Source: Prorocentrum cordatum (taxonomy: Eukaryota > Sar > Dinophyceae > Prorocentrales > Prorocentraceae). From it: a DNA stretch of 64,000 nt. The translations under genes were made by a program, and so were the position numbers. The notes beneath the pieces are model-generated. The model was not told the DNA's origin. It worked only from the letters and a program-made list of their open reading frames with translations, and made no database searches. Location of the stretch: the NCBI GenBank assembly GCA_963575745.1, contig CAUYUJ010001343.1, forward strand, positions 38,363-102,362, read 5' to 3'. Within the stretch, counting starts at the first letter, position 1, and each line of letters begins with the position of its first letter. Shown here one piece after another: positions 20,161 to 30,130 of this stretch.

Positions 20161-20788
20161 ACGTCAAATCGTCCATCCGGGTGAGAGTGGCCGTGTCTGC
20201 TCTTCCACAATTGCCTGGTATGAGCCTTATGATTCGGCAGTGCGGGTTCTCGTCCTGATTCGGCATAAGCCTTATGAGAGCTGCAGCGTCTCGCCTCAGC
20301 AAGGGAAACCACAAAACAGGGAGGGCTGTGCACCCTGTCGGCAGAGCCGCTTCAGGAGTCTAGTGGGGCATCTCTTGGTGACAACTTGTACTTTGGCTTC
20401 CGCTGGAGCCGCCACGGGCTTTGCTTCCGCCACCTTCCAGCGGCATGCTGCGACCTGCGAACGTAGAGCCGCCAAGGCTTCGAATCCTCAGGGCTAGCTG
20501 GGCCGGTCCTGGAACGCCCTCTCTGCGAGCCCCCGGGACCGCTCTCAAAGCCCCGAAGGCACTCGCGGAAGAACGGCGACGTTGAGCTGTCCAGGTCACT
20601 CTGAGCGACGATCAGAAACGAGTCTCACGCGAGATGGCACAGCGACCGTGCGCCGCAGCTCGCGCGGGCCGCCAGCGCGGCACGCCACCACACTGGAGAC
20701 GAGGGCGCCTCCGCGCGACCTTGCGCGGGCAGCCTGCGCGCCAGCGCTGGCGAAGACACCCCAAGCTGCTGGCGTCGCTCACCTAACA

Positions 20789-20925
20789 TTGGGAAGGGCA
20801 TGTCCTCCTACAGGCGGATTTGGAGCGAAAAACGCATACCTTATTCAAAAACAAAGCCTGCAAACTTGTCGAGATTAGAAACAAATCTTGGAACATCCCC
20901 CTGTAGAGGGGCACTCCCGACTTAC
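20789..20925. mobile_element. Family A element, copy 1
   Basis: Left end contains GGGCATGTCCTCCTACAGG; right end CCTGTAGAGG followed by GCACTCCCGACTTAC is its imperfect inverse. Flanks ACCTAACA (20781-20788) and AGCTAACA (20926-20933) match at 7 of 8 bases, consistent with an 8-bp target-site duplication. Confidence 0.7.
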
Positions 20926-21000
20926 AGCTAACAGTTCGCATCGGGCTTCGCCAGCATCCTCGCGAGCATCTCGCGCCGCCCCGTGGGAGAAGGGCAACCG

Positions 21001-21124
21001 TTAAGTCGGGCATGTCCCTCTACAGGGAACGATTTTTCTTGCATTTTTGATATGCCTGAGCGTGTTTTGCCTATTGCAAAGTGTTCGTCCAAAACCCGCC
21101 TGTGGGGGGACATGCCCCACCTAA
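21001..21124. mobile_element. Family A element, copy 2
   Basis: Starts TTAAGTCGGGCATGTCCC and ends GGGACATGCCCCACCTAA. Flanked by a perfect 8-bp duplication GGCAACCG (20993-21000 and 21125-21132). Internal DNA is AT-rich with no coding capacity. This is the cleanest copy for defining the element boundary. Confidence 0.85.
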
Positions 21125-21237
21125 GGCAACCGCTCCGAGGCCCGGAAACCCGCGACGCGCGCAGCGCGAATCTCTGGTGGCCTCGCGTCGCCGGCGCGGC
21201 ACGCCTCCTTTGGTAGACGAGCGCGCTCCACTCCTCC

Positions 21238-21377
21238 TGGGGTCAGGAAGGTCTCCCTACAGGCGGATTTCGCTCAAGCATACTCAAGCAGAGCAAAAAA
21301 TGCTAGAACAATATTCCCCATACTAAATTTATACTATGTTGACATATTTCCCCTGTAGAGGGACATGCCTGACTTAA
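21238..21377. mobile_element. Family A element, copy 3
   Basis: Left end GGTCAGGAAGGTCTCCCTAC is diverged; right end AGAGGGACATGCCTGACTTAA is canonical. No convincing target-site duplication remains. Confidence 0.6.
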
Positions 21378-21489
21378 CACTACTCGCAGAGTAACTACTC
21401 GCAAATGGCCTGGATCCGCCGCGGGGGACCTACGATAAATCTCATCGATTCTGCTGACATTTGCATGTCGGCACTTTGCGAGTAGTGGA

Positions 21490-21754
21490 ACGCGCTTGGT
21501 GATTGGGCTCGGCCCAACGCCTTGCATTCCCTCCACCTCCACCCTCCGACCTCCGCGGACGGTACGGAATGACCCCTCGAAGCGCACGGAAACCATGCGT
21601 GACTCAAGGGAACCCACGTACAGGTCAGCTCGGGAAGGGGGGCGGGAGGGGGCAGGGCGGCAATTCCGGAGGGATGAGGGGGAGGGTTGCCGGGGCAGGC
21701 GGGTGATCCCCCTTCCCGTGGGCCGTTCGGGTCCTGTCTCGTGTGGCGTGTTGA
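21490..21754. other. No gene seen
   Basis: Short frames only; nothing recognised. Confidence 0.45.
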
Positions 21755-21935
21755 CTGTACACGGCGTTCCTTTCTCATCGTGCTCCTTTCTAATTGCGCT
21801 CGCTTCTACTTGCTCCTGGCCCCCTAGTGGCCAGGAAGAGGCCCACGATAGGACACGTAGAAATGACAAGGTTCCTGGCCCCCGACAAGAATCCAAGAAC
21901 TCTCGACGAATCAGACACGAACAAGGCGTGCCGCT
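21755..21935. repeat. Dispersed repeat with GGCCCCCTAGTGGCC palindrome, copy 1
   Basis: Shares with 35103-35262 and 53783-53945 the order: TTTCTAATTG(C/T)GCTCG, the palindrome GGCCNCCNAGTGGCC, AGGAAGAGGCCCACGATAG, then a TCTTGGCCCC-like stretch and a closing AATC(A/C)AAGAAC. Copies are diverged. A partial right half lies at about 23.96-24.06 kb. Likely an old small element. Confidence 0.6.
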
Positions 21936-22034
21936 GCTGGCCGCCAGTGGGCCTCTGCTAGCTGAGAGGCCGCGCCCTCTCAGCACGTGCGCCCCGGGGC
22001 AGGCACGGCACCCACAAACGAAAAGTCTGCCAAG

Positions 22035-22160
22035 CAGCGGCAGGAGGCCCCCACGAGGCCCCGAGAGGCCCCATAGGACACCCCCCAAAACCTCCTCCAG
22101 GAGCCGTCCAAAAAGGCCCCCCACGAGATCCTCACAGACATCCAAGGAGCCTCTGAACAG
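22035..22160. repeat. CCACGAGGCCCC minisatellite
   Basis: Degenerate units like CCCCACGAGGCCCCGAGAGG, of the same type as at 2.6 kb and 36.7 kb. Confidence 0.5.
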
Positions 22161-22389
22161 CACCCTGGGACCTGGGCGCGGTTGCGGCTCTTGGCCGAAG
22201 GCCACCAGATACTCTGCCAGACGGCGGCATCTGTGCGCGGCGGCACAGATGCACTGAGGGCCACCGCGCAGGCCGTGTCCTTCGCAGCGACGGCCTTGCT
22301 TTCTCTGGACCTGAGTGCGCGGCCGATCGGGCCGCTGGCCGCGGCGCCCAATCGCGCATCCGACTCATCCTGCGAATCCTCCATCTCAT

Positions 22390-22600
22390 CCTTTCATCTC
22401 ACCCTCTCCATGTTCCAATCACCTCGCCCTCTCCTCCAAATCCGCATCCTTCTCGTCCTCTCCTCTCCTCCCATCCCTCCTCTCCACCTGGTTCTCCGCC
22501 TCATCCTCCTCCCCATCATGCCCTTCTCCACGTTCCTCCTCCTCCTCCTCCTCATCATCATCCCTCTCTCCCTCCGTCGTTTTCCCTCCTCCCCCCTGTT
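22390..22600. repeat. CTC/TCC-rich pyrimidine stretch
   Basis: Imperfect pyrimidine tract, mostly CTCCTCC, with ATC interruptions. Confidence 0.65.
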
Positions 22601-22705
22601 CCTTCTCAGATTGCGAAGCAGATTCTGACGGCAAACCAGAGCGAGGTCGAATCAGCATGAGCAAGAGTTCACCAATTGGGTACTGGTAAGGACGGTTGCA
22701 TCCCA

Positions 22706-22750
22706 GGCGGTGAGCGAGCCAAGGGATTTCCCTTCGAGCTCACCGCCTCG
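22706..22750. repeat. Hairpin
   Basis: AGGCGGTGAG and CTCACCGCCT are exact inverted arms separated by a loop of about 25 bases, itself partly self-complementary (AAGGGATTTCCCTT). Followed by three copies of CTAGCGG. Confidence 0.6.
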
Positions 22751-22759
22751 GGCTAGCGG

Positions 22760-23950
22760 CTAGCGGCTAGTCTCATTGACAGTTGTTGTCGTACTGATTG
22801 CTCTATGTGGACCCCCAGGTCTTAGTCTCGGCCATGTTGGTTGCCACATGTGGAGTCGTGCAAACGGTGCAGATTGGCCGGTATCGTCGTTTTTGTGTAT
22901 AGCGTTGGCTTCTGGAGGCGTCCTTTCTGAACACCTTCTGCGCAGTCCCAAACCACGCGGGGCTATCAGCACGCTCGTTCTGGAGTGCTGACCTGGTAAA
23001 TCATTCCTACAGATGGCCCCTTCGCCTGCAGTGCTAGGGAGTTGGCATCCGTTCGCCCATACTCAAGACCAGTCAAGCTGCAGACAAAAATCATCAGCTC
23101 AGCGTTTCCATCTAACACGTCCGCAGGGAAAAAAAATACGCCATCCACTCTCTGGTGGTGTTTTGCATGGGTGGACCAAATATCCGATGGGACCCCGCGT
23201 GCCCTATGAAGGGCGTTGGCTGGATTGCCCAGCTCGACGGCTTTGCAATTCTCTCGTTCTTTTCAGCTGGTGTCAGCATCCGCAGTGCATTGGCTCATTT
23301 GTCGTGGGCGCCCTACTCTCCTGAGGAATCTGAGAGGCAATATTGGTGAAGGAAGTTGTCTCGCAGGCCTTCCGATGGACCTGAGCACCTGCGATTTTGG
23401 TGAGGGAATTGAGGATCCCTACTACTCCGTGGTCCTGTACGTCCACGTAGTAATCAGTGGGTGTCGCTCTTTGTCGGATTAGACCTCATCTTGTAGCTAT
23501 TCCTATTCCTACCAATTCTCCCCCATGCCATCTTCCCCCGTGCACCTCATACTCCCACAATCCCCTCCGCCAGATCCAAGACATCCGACGTAGATGTGTT
23601 AAACAACGCGGCTCGCAGGAGGTCTGAGGTCTGGACCTCTTCCTGGGGACCAACTGTTCAACCTGAGTCGTTGTCTGATGACATCGGAGCCCGATGAGGG
23701 CCCCCAAATGCAGAACATCGCCAACCAAACAAAACATAGAAACTCAGTCGTGTTTTTGTTCCGCGACGCAAGGATGTCATGTATCCCCGCTTCCACCCCT
23801 GGCATCCCTTGTGCTGCCACTCCAACTCCTTCTCGTTCTTCCTCCCTCCCTCACTCCCTCCTTCCCACTCCCTCTTTCCTTCACCTCCCGTGCTCCTCCA
23901 TCCCTCTCCCTCTCCCCCCCTCCCATCCACCACCCCCACCTCTTAGGTTG
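22760..23950. other. No gene seen
   Basis: Mixed-composition DNA without recognisable genes or repeats. Confidence 0.45.
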
Positions 23951-24249
23951 CACGGGGGCGCGTCGGGCAAGATCCATCATGTTTGGTTCACGTAGTTCAT
24001 CTCTAATCGTGAACAGGTAGACATGAAAGGATCTTGCCCCAAAAGTCAAAGAACTTCCGAACACTCAAAAATGAGCCATGTGTAGGTGCTCACTTGCCAG
24101 GAAGGCAGGGTGACCGAATCCGTGCCGCAGACATAAGAACAGTGAGGTTCCACGGACCGTGAGATGGCCACCGCCTCCTCCCCCTGCGTCCCCTCCACCA
24201 ATCCCCCCCCCCTCCCCCCTGCGTCCACTTGGCGGTGCGCACAAGGGGG

Positions 24250-24385
24250 TGGAGGGAGGGGGGAGGGCTTCTTAGAAGGAAGCTGTGCTTCTTAGAAGGC
24301 GCCGGCCTTACATCTATAGATAAGGACCGCGCCTTCTAAGAAGCAGGGGTGTTTTTAAGAAGCCCTCCCCCCTCCCCCGACCCCC
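24250..24385. repeat. Long hairpin with CTTCTTAGAAGG arms
   Basis: The left side carries GGGAGGGCTTCTTAGAA and then GCTTCTTAGAAGGCGC; the right side carries GCGCCTTCTAAGAAGC and then AAGAAGCCCTCCC. The centre, CCTTACATCTATAGATAAGG, is itself nearly palindromic. The result is a stem of about 55 bp per side with few breaks. This may be a foldback element or a recombination-made palindrome. Confidence 0.75.
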
Positions 24386-24496
24386 CTCTGCGAGTGGCTG
24401 ATCCACGCCGTCCGACCCCTCGATCCACGCCGTCCGACCCCGCGGGCCAACGTTGGTAGCCGTCCTCGGCAACAACTACACATTCTGGAACATGAA

Positions 24497-24690
24497 CATG
24501 GTTTGTTCAAAAACTGCCCCTGGAAACGGGGACAAACAACTGTTCCGGGAGTGGGAGCCAAAACCGGAACCAAGCAAAATATGGCAACGGAACAGCCGGG
24601 ACCAAAAACGGAGCCGGCACCGGCAACACGAAACCAGCAAAACGGAACCGGTCAAACAAACACGGGCCTGCCACTTCCGAGGCCTACAGA
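24497..24690. mobile_element. Family B element, partial copy
   Basis: Carries the family core of AACCGG and GGAACCGG repeats (CGGAACCGGTCAAACAAAC) but its ends are diverged from the GGGCCC-type termini of the copies at 53-54 kb. Confidence 0.5.
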
Positions 24691-24865
24691 GGCCACGACC
24701 GCCGTACGGGGGGGGCCACAAGGGCCCCTCTGGCCCGAGGTGCCCCCAACTGGCCGCTCCACTTCGGAGCCGCCAGGGTCCCTTGAGCCGCGCGAGGGGT
24801 GCTCTGGAGGCCGTGGGGGCTAGGGAATCCTGGGGGCACCTTGGGAAGGCCAAAAGACGACACAG

Positions 24866-25019
24866 ACATTAACTTTTGGCGCTCCGCGCGGACTTCGTGG
24901 ACCCGCGCTGAAGCGCCTCCCTGGAGGCACGGAGCGCGCCAGCGACGGCGCCGGAGGCGCCGCCGAGGGGGCCCCAGCGCAGATCCAAGAGATCCGCGCG
25001 GAGCGCCAAAAGTTAATGT
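24866..25019. mobile_element. Family C foldback element, best copy
   Basis: Arms ACATTAACTTTTGGCGCTCC (left) and GGAGCGCCAAAAGTTAATGT (right) are exact inverses. Inner parts read GGACTTCGTGGACCCGCGCTG and CAGCGCAGATCCAAGAGATC. The core has GGCGCCGGAGGCGCC. Immediately right of it lies a family A element whose left target-site copy overlaps the last bases here, so the family A element inserted at the edge of this one. Confidence 0.8.
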
Positions 25020-25025
25020 GTATGC

Positions 25026-25176
25026 TTAGGTCGGGCATGCCTCCCCACAGATGGATTTTGGAATAATCAAGCAAAAAACAATGCGCAACACGTTAAAAAA
25101 CATGTTTTAAACATGTCCCCCGATTCATTTTACTATTTTTGAAAATTTCTCCTGTAGAGGGACACGCCCGACTCAT
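25026..25176. mobile_element. Family A element, copy 4
   Basis: Starts TTAGGTCGGGCATGCC, ends GGGACACGCCCGACTCAT. Flanks GTGTATGC (25018-25025) and GTGTGTGC (25177-25184) match at 7 of 8 bases. The left flank includes the end of the family C element, giving the order of insertion. Confidence 0.75.
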
Positions 25177-25329
25177 GTGTGTGCCGTTGCTTCTTCTTCG
25201 AACCTTGGGCCAAAGGCAACCCCCGACCCAGACCCCCGACGCCGTGATTGGTTCCTCGGAGTCCCCTCCCCCTCCTCCTCCTCCTCCACTCTGGAGGCCT
25301 CCGCCCATTCCCCCGGACTGGTTCTTTCT

Positions 25330-25410
25330 CCGGAGCCGATCTTTGACGGTCCCGAGCCCCACGGCGAAGGCCCCCGGAGGCCCCAGACAGAGAGAAAGAC
25401 CTCCCGCCGC
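25330..25410 (-). repeat. Dispersed GGGACCGTCAAA repeat, inverted copy
   Basis: Contains TTTGACGGTCCCGAG and GGCCCCCGGAGGCCC; the reverse complement matches stretches at about 28.4 and 43.55 kb, and the same orientation recurs at 62.9 kb. Confidence 0.5.
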
Positions 25411-25420
25411 GATGTTTTTC

Positions 25421-25652
25421 GTAGGGCCGTGTTCTCACCGTTTCTGAAGATGTGCTCCTTGAAGATGGAAACGTTTGAAAAAAACCGGCGACCAGAAACG
25501 GCAAAAACTGCTCCGGGATTGAAGCCGGAACCCGAAACGGCAACAACAACGGCGACGGAACCGGCAACAAGATCGGCGTCGGAACTGGCAACAGAAACGG
25601 CAGAACGGAATTGGTAAAAAGAAACGCTCTGCCGTTTCCAGGGCCCACTAAG
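25421..25652. mobile_element. Family B element
   Basis: Core of GGCGACGGAACCGGCAAC-type repeats; right end TGCCGTTTCCAGGGCCCACT matches the family terminus. The left end (GGGCCGTGTTCTCACCGTTT) is shortened relative to the 54-kb copy. Confidence 0.6.
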
Positions 25653-25730
25653 ATCCAGGGCCAGCGAAAGCATCTGGAGGCCCAAAATAGAAACAAATCT
25701 CCCGCCGTGATGAATGCTCATGGCTCTAGT

Positions 25731-25799
25731 AGGGGAATGAACAGTGACACAAACATAACACCTCCGAATCTTTATGTTCATGTCATTGTTCGTTCCCCT
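25731..25799. mobile_element. Core-less derivative of family C (miniature hairpin)
   Basis: Arms AGGGGAATGAACAGTGACAC and its continuation (25731-25758) pair with 25772-25799. The arm sequence resembles the outer arms of the family C copy at 51.39-51.58 kb, which reads GGGGAACACACAATGACATA. Here the GC-rich core is gone and only about 13 bases separate the arms. Confidence 0.55.
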
Positions 25800-25839
25800 T
25801 TGTTTTCATGGCTCGAGGAGGTCCGGGGATCCAAGACCC

Positions 25840-26060
25840 ACGAATTGAGCAGGGACCGACCGTCCCTCATTCCTACAGGCCTACCACGACATGTTCTTAG
25901 AACCAAAAAATTTAGAAAGCACAAGTCACATGGGTGTGAAAACAGAACGGTCTCAGCCAGAGATGTTCTAAGAACGTCTCTTGCAGACCCCAAGAGGCTC
26001 TTAGAACATTCTTTGGTGGGTCGATAAATGCGCCCAGACGCTTCGCCATTGCTTGAACGA
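25840..26060. repeat. Dispersed repeat rich in TTCTTAGAAC palindromes, copy 1
   Basis: Shared with 26505-26740 in the same order: GACCGACCGTCCC, CCTACCACGACATGTTCTTA, a series of GTTCTAAGAAC palindromes, then TTAGAACATTCTTTGG and GACGCTTCGC. The palindromes are spaced about 40-60 bp apart, unlike a simple tandem repeat. Confidence 0.65.
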
Positions 26061-26090
26061 AAACCACTGCCACCTTTGGCCACCATCGGG

Positions 26091-26290
26091 GATCTTCTGA
26101 CCCGGGTCAATCCAGACCCGGGTCAGTCAGGCTTTGCAGGATCCTGCAAAATCCTGCACACAGACCCCGATAAACAATGCAAAGGATCCTGCAAGCCCCC
26201 GCAGGATCCTGCACCCAAGCCCGGAGTAGAGAGACCCTGGCCCCGCAGGATCCTGCAAGATCCGGCGCTCTGGGTGACCCACGTTTTAAA
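26091..26290. repeat. Dispersed repeat with GACCCGGGTC and GGATCCTGCA palindromes, copy 1
   Basis: Opens GATCTTCTGACCCGGGTCAA and proceeds through several GCAGGATCCTGC palindromes to a close at GATCCGGCGCTCTGGGTGAC. A diverged copy with the same beginning and end lies at 53046-53200. Confidence 0.65.
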
Positions 26291-26504
26291 TATCGTTGAT
26301 CCGATCCCCATCCCCAGCGGCATGGCCTGGGCCCCACTGGTCGATTTGCCCCCCTCTAGATTGGGAATATAGGTCGTTCCCTGCGGGCTTCGAGGGGTGT
26401 GTCCCCAGCCGGGGTGGTAATCTGGTGGGGGTCTCGAAGGGCATGGGGATGGGCCTGGGGACCGGACCAAAGATACGGACGTCTTCACTGGCCCGCCGCC
26501 TCTC

Positions 26505-26740
26505 GATTGAGCAGGGGCCGACCGTCCCGGCATTCCTATAGTCCTACCACGACATGTTCTTATAACCCAAAAATGCTCTAAGAACAAACACAATGTTCTT
26601 AGAACATAAGCCCGATGTGTTCACACAAAACAGACTCTGCCAGAAGTGTTCTAAGAACACTTCGTGGGAACCACAAGAGGTTCTTAGAACACTCTTTGGC
26701 AGGGCTATGGGCGAGCCGGGACGCTTCGCTTCTGCTTGAG
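26505..26740. repeat. TTCTTAGAAC palindrome repeat, copy 2
   Basis: Second copy of the repeat at 25.84 kb, with six TTCTAAGAAC or TTCTTAGAAC sites. Same flanks on both sides, so this is a dispersed unit of about 200 bp. Confidence 0.65.
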
Positions 26741-26998
26741 CCTCTCGAGCCGCAGCGCCGAGGGCCGAGCCGACCGCCGGCCGGCCTAGGAGGGAGGGGG
26801 GGGGGGGGCCCTGCCGCATGCTGGGCCGCGGGCAGGAGCGCGGCCCTCCAGGGGGGCTCTCGGGGCGCCTGCCGCCGGGGGGGGGGGCACGGGCGGCGAA
26901 CGGTCTCGGGCACGGAGCGCGTTTCGTTTCTTTCTCTTCGGCGACAGTGGGCAGTATCAAGGGGGAGGGGGGAGGGGGCTGGGGGGGGGGGAATAATG

Positions 26999-27170
26999 TA
27001 CAGGGCAGTTTTTAATACAAAGGATTTTTTAAGATAATATATGGGATTTTTAATGCATGATTAATGTATGAATGAATTTATGCACGAACTCATCGTTGTT
27101 TTTAATACTAGATCCCTGCATTTTTGATACATGATCCGCACGCGGAGCATGTATTCAAAACGGCACTGTA
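26999..27170. mobile_element. Family F AT-rich element, copy 2
   Basis: Starts TACAGGGCAGTTTTTAATAC and ends GTATTCAAAACGGCACTGTA; these are imperfect inverted repeats over 20 bp. Aligns with 18683-18849 from end to end. It has no reading frame. Confidence 0.75.
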
Positions 27171-27540
27171 GCGCCTCCCCCCCGCCGTGTGCTCGATGCG
27201 CACGGCGGCAGTGCCCAGAGAGCACCGGGGGGGCAGGGGCGTTACATGAGAGGGGGGGGGGGGGGGGAGGGGGTCGGGGGCTATAATGCCATTATGCTCC
27301 AAACAATAAGAAACCACGCTCATAGGGAATCGGCTACAAAAATGGATTGAATTACTCGGGGTTTCTGAATAAGCGTGGGGGATCCCCTTTCCGACGGGGG
27401 TCAACCTCGCCTCGTCGTCGCGCCGCGACGGGGGTCGGAGCGCCTTCGGCGCGCGGTGGCTGCCCGCGACGGGGGTCGATGTGGGGCTGTCGGCGTGGGT
27501 GATGCTCCCCCGACGCTTCTTGAGAAACTCGGAGTACCCC
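27171..27540. repeat. G-runs and CGACGGGGGTC repeats
   Basis: Long G homopolymer near 27250-27280, then three or four copies of CGACGGGGGTC spaced through 27398-27480. No gene. Confidence 0.55.
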
Positions 27541-27544
27541 AAAG

Positions 27545-27790
27545 CTGGTTTCCCCCCTCTCGAGTCTACAGCGAAAGCGCAGAAGTGCAGCAAATCTATT
27601 GGGGATGGGGACGTTTTCTTGTTCGGCGATTCGACATTGCGCGGATCAGGGGGGGGAAGGGGCGGGGTGCGGCTCCGGACCTCTACTATAGTGCGGCTGT
27701 TGGGAAGACTGCGTCCCATGGGAGAGAACCATCCTGCACGAAACAGGCGCCAAAAACAGCCAAGATCTTGTCCATGGACGGAGGGAAGGC
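27545..27790 (+). repeat. Dispersed repeat module shared with 63 kb
   Basis: Matches about 62990-63170: GGCGATTCGACATTG, GGGGCGGGG, GGCTCCGGACCTCT, CAGGCGCCAAAAACAGCCAA and ATCCNNNTCCAT recur in order. At 63 kb this module follows the GGGACCGTCAAA repeat directly, so the two may form one longer element. Confidence 0.55.
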
Positions 27791-27929
27791 GAGGGTATGA
27801 GCGCCCGCGCCGATCGGCAACACAATGCATAAGAAAACGGCCACAAATCTACGGAGAATTCTGAATCTGCTTCCAGAGCTTCGGCGTGGCAAAAGCAAGA
27901 CCCCCAGACCCCCTCGGGTCATTAAGGGG

Positions 27930-28015
27930 GAGGAGGAGGAGGAGGAGGAGGAGGAGGAGGAGGAGGAGGAGGAGGAGGAGGAGGAGGAGGAGGAGGAGGA
28001 GGAGGAGGAGGGGGA
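27930..28015. repeat. GGA tract
   Basis: Highly regular (GGA)n for about 85 bp. Confidence 0.92.
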
Positions 28016-28019
28016 GGGG

Positions 28020-28384
28020 AAGGATAAGACAACAAACCAATGCTGTGGTCGATCCCCTGCTCGAAGCGCATCGGCGTCGGAGGCCGCTCGCGGCGCGTGG
28101 CCAGAGGCCGGGGGCCCCGCGGAGGGCAGGGGGGCCAGGGGTCAGGAGGAGGCCGCGTACCCAGACTTCCTCGCGCTGTGGACAAATCACGACGGGAAGT
28201 TTTTCGGGGCTGGCCAAGAGGGGGACGTCCAAGAGGGGGGGGCGCAAATCATGGCCAGCGGCACGTGCGCGGCCCAAGGGGGGGAAGCCAGGGACGTAAT
28301 GAAATAAGAAGAGGCTCCATGAAATCTGGGGACGTATCACCACGCCATGACATCCCCCCCCCCCCTGGTCATCACCCCCCTCTC
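28020..28384. other. No gene seen
   Basis: GC-rich sequence without recognisable features. Confidence 0.45.
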
Positions 28385-28515
28385 TGCGCCCCCCGAGTTT
28401 TTCTTTAGTTTGGGCCTCTGGGGGCCCTTGCCGGGCAACGGGGCCGTCAAAAAACGCCTCAGGACGGAACACCGGCGCTGGGGAGGGGGTCCAGAGCTCT
28501 GGGGGTCGACGTTGC
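28385..28515 (+). repeat. Dispersed GGGACCGTCAAA repeat
   Basis: Reads TTTAGTTTGGGCCTCTGGGG through GGCCGTCAAAAAACGCCTCA to GCGACGTCGGGGGTCTGGG, matching about 43550-43700 base for base with modest divergence. Confidence 0.6.
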
Positions 28516-28519
28516 GCAG

Positions 28520-29115
28520 AAATCGCGACGTCGGGGGTCTGGGCATGTTGGTCTGCACCCAGCAGTGGAACGAGGATGCCCGGCAGATACCTGCACGCGA
28601 CCCAGAACAGAAGGGAGAGTCGTGAGGCCCACAGGCCAAGTGATCTCCAAAAGCAGGGGCTTGAGCCCAGGAGCTGCGAACGTGTCCGTATCCACGCCCT
28701 CGCGGTCTGGATTCTGGGGCGCGATCTGGCGGACTCGCGGTCGCAGGGGTACGTTCGGCGCGAGGTATCTGCGCAAAGGCGATCCGTATCGTCGGGGCCG
28801 CGGCCCAGGGGCCCAGCCCGCGAGGCCGTGGATACGGATGTGCTTTTCGCTCACGAGGGGGAGGGAGCCCTGAGATCGTCCCAAATTTTCAGGGCCAAGC
28901 GTGTTCCGCCTCGTTTCGGCCCCACGGACCCTCACAGATGGGCGCCAGGGCCCCCGTCGTGATGTTATATAGTTTTGCATGTGTTCGCAATGTCGGATCA
29001 CAGCGTAACGCAGAGTGACGACAACAACGTCCACTCCAATGGGGCCCGAGTGTAATGCGACTCGATCATCTGGACCCGCGGCAAGTATGCTAGGCCCTTG
29101 GACGCCCAAATTGAC
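28520..29115. other. No gene seen
   Basis: Short overlapping frames on both strands, none recognisable. Confidence 0.45.
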
Positions 29116-29139
29116 GCCAAAGATGGAAGCCCATGAAAG

Positions 29140-29745
29140 GCTGTTTGGAAGAACCTTCTTAAAACCGTCCAAAAACCTTCCTCAGGAGGGTTTGTTGGAA
29201 GAGCCTTCCTAAAACCTTCCTAAAACTTTCCCGCAGGAGGTTGTTGCTGGGAAGAACCTACTTCAGACCTTCCAGGACCCTTCCTCAGAAAGTTCGTCTT
29301 TAAAGAACCCTCCAAAAACCTTCCTCAGGAAATTCTTTGCCGAAGAGCCTTACCCAAACCTTCCCGAAACCTTCACCCATACAATTCTTGTAGGAAGCAC
29401 CTTCCAAAAACCTTCCGGAAACTTTTCTCAGGAGGGTGTGTTGGAAGCACCTTCCGAACATCTTACACAAAGCCTTCCTCAGGAAGGTTATTTTGAAAGA
29501 GCCTTCCTAAAACCTTCCGCAGAAGGTTGTTTTCTTTGTGTTGTATAACAAACAATTTTCCTCACTTGTTGGAGGAATCTTCCTATTTGTTCCAAGAACC
29601 TTCCTCAGGATGGCGTTCTGGAAGAACCTTCCTAAAACCTTCCCGCAGGAGGTTTGGAAGAACTCTAAGACCTTCTCAAAACCTTCCTCAAGAGAGCTTG
29701 TTGGAAGAACCTTCCTCAGGAAGGTTCTTCCAACAAGCTCGGCCT
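29140..29745. repeat. CCTTCC-rich irregular tandem array
   Basis: At least a dozen units of roughly 40-60 bp built from TTGGAAGAACCTTCCTAAAA, CCTTCCTCAGGAGG and GTTTGTTGG. The last unit holds an exact palindrome, AACCTTCCTCAGGAAGGTT, with extended arms GTTGGAAGAACC / GGTTCTTCCAAC at about 29699-29732. Unit length varies. Confidence 0.8.
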
Positions 29746-30130
29746 GTGGCGCTGGCGTGTGCGGCTCTGTTGCTCTCTCTCTCTCTCTCTGTTGTGACCT
29801 CTGCTTTCTTATGGCAATGTTCTGGCGAAGTGTTCGGGAAAGCTTCCTGAAGCGATCTGGGCAAGACGGTCGCGGCAGAGCGCGCCGCAGAGGGCAAGCT
29901 GGTGGCTCCGTGCCGGGTCCTCCGGGTGCGCATGTCCCGCAGGACGGCCAGCCTTGCTAAGACAATCAGACGAAGTCAGGACGAGGTCAAATCGGGTGAG
30001 GATAAATCGAAGATCGAGAATGTCTGTAACCGGGGATGTGTCGGTGTCCCAGGCCTCGGGGGGCTTGCGAAAAAAACAACCATGTCGGGCCCAACCCTGG
30101 GATGTACGATGGGGGGGGGGGGCGTCCATC
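29746..30130. other. No gene seen; CT microsatellite
   Basis: A short CT run lies at 29772-29790. Nothing else recognisable. Confidence 0.45.

Noticed and set aside
22828-22850. Second spliced-leader-like match (CGGCCATGTTGG)
   Set aside because: Only the central dozen bases fit; both ends differ.
22966-23482. Small plus-strand frames as possible genes
   Set aside because: No family features, no conserved partner elsewhere in the window, and similar frames on the opposite strand.
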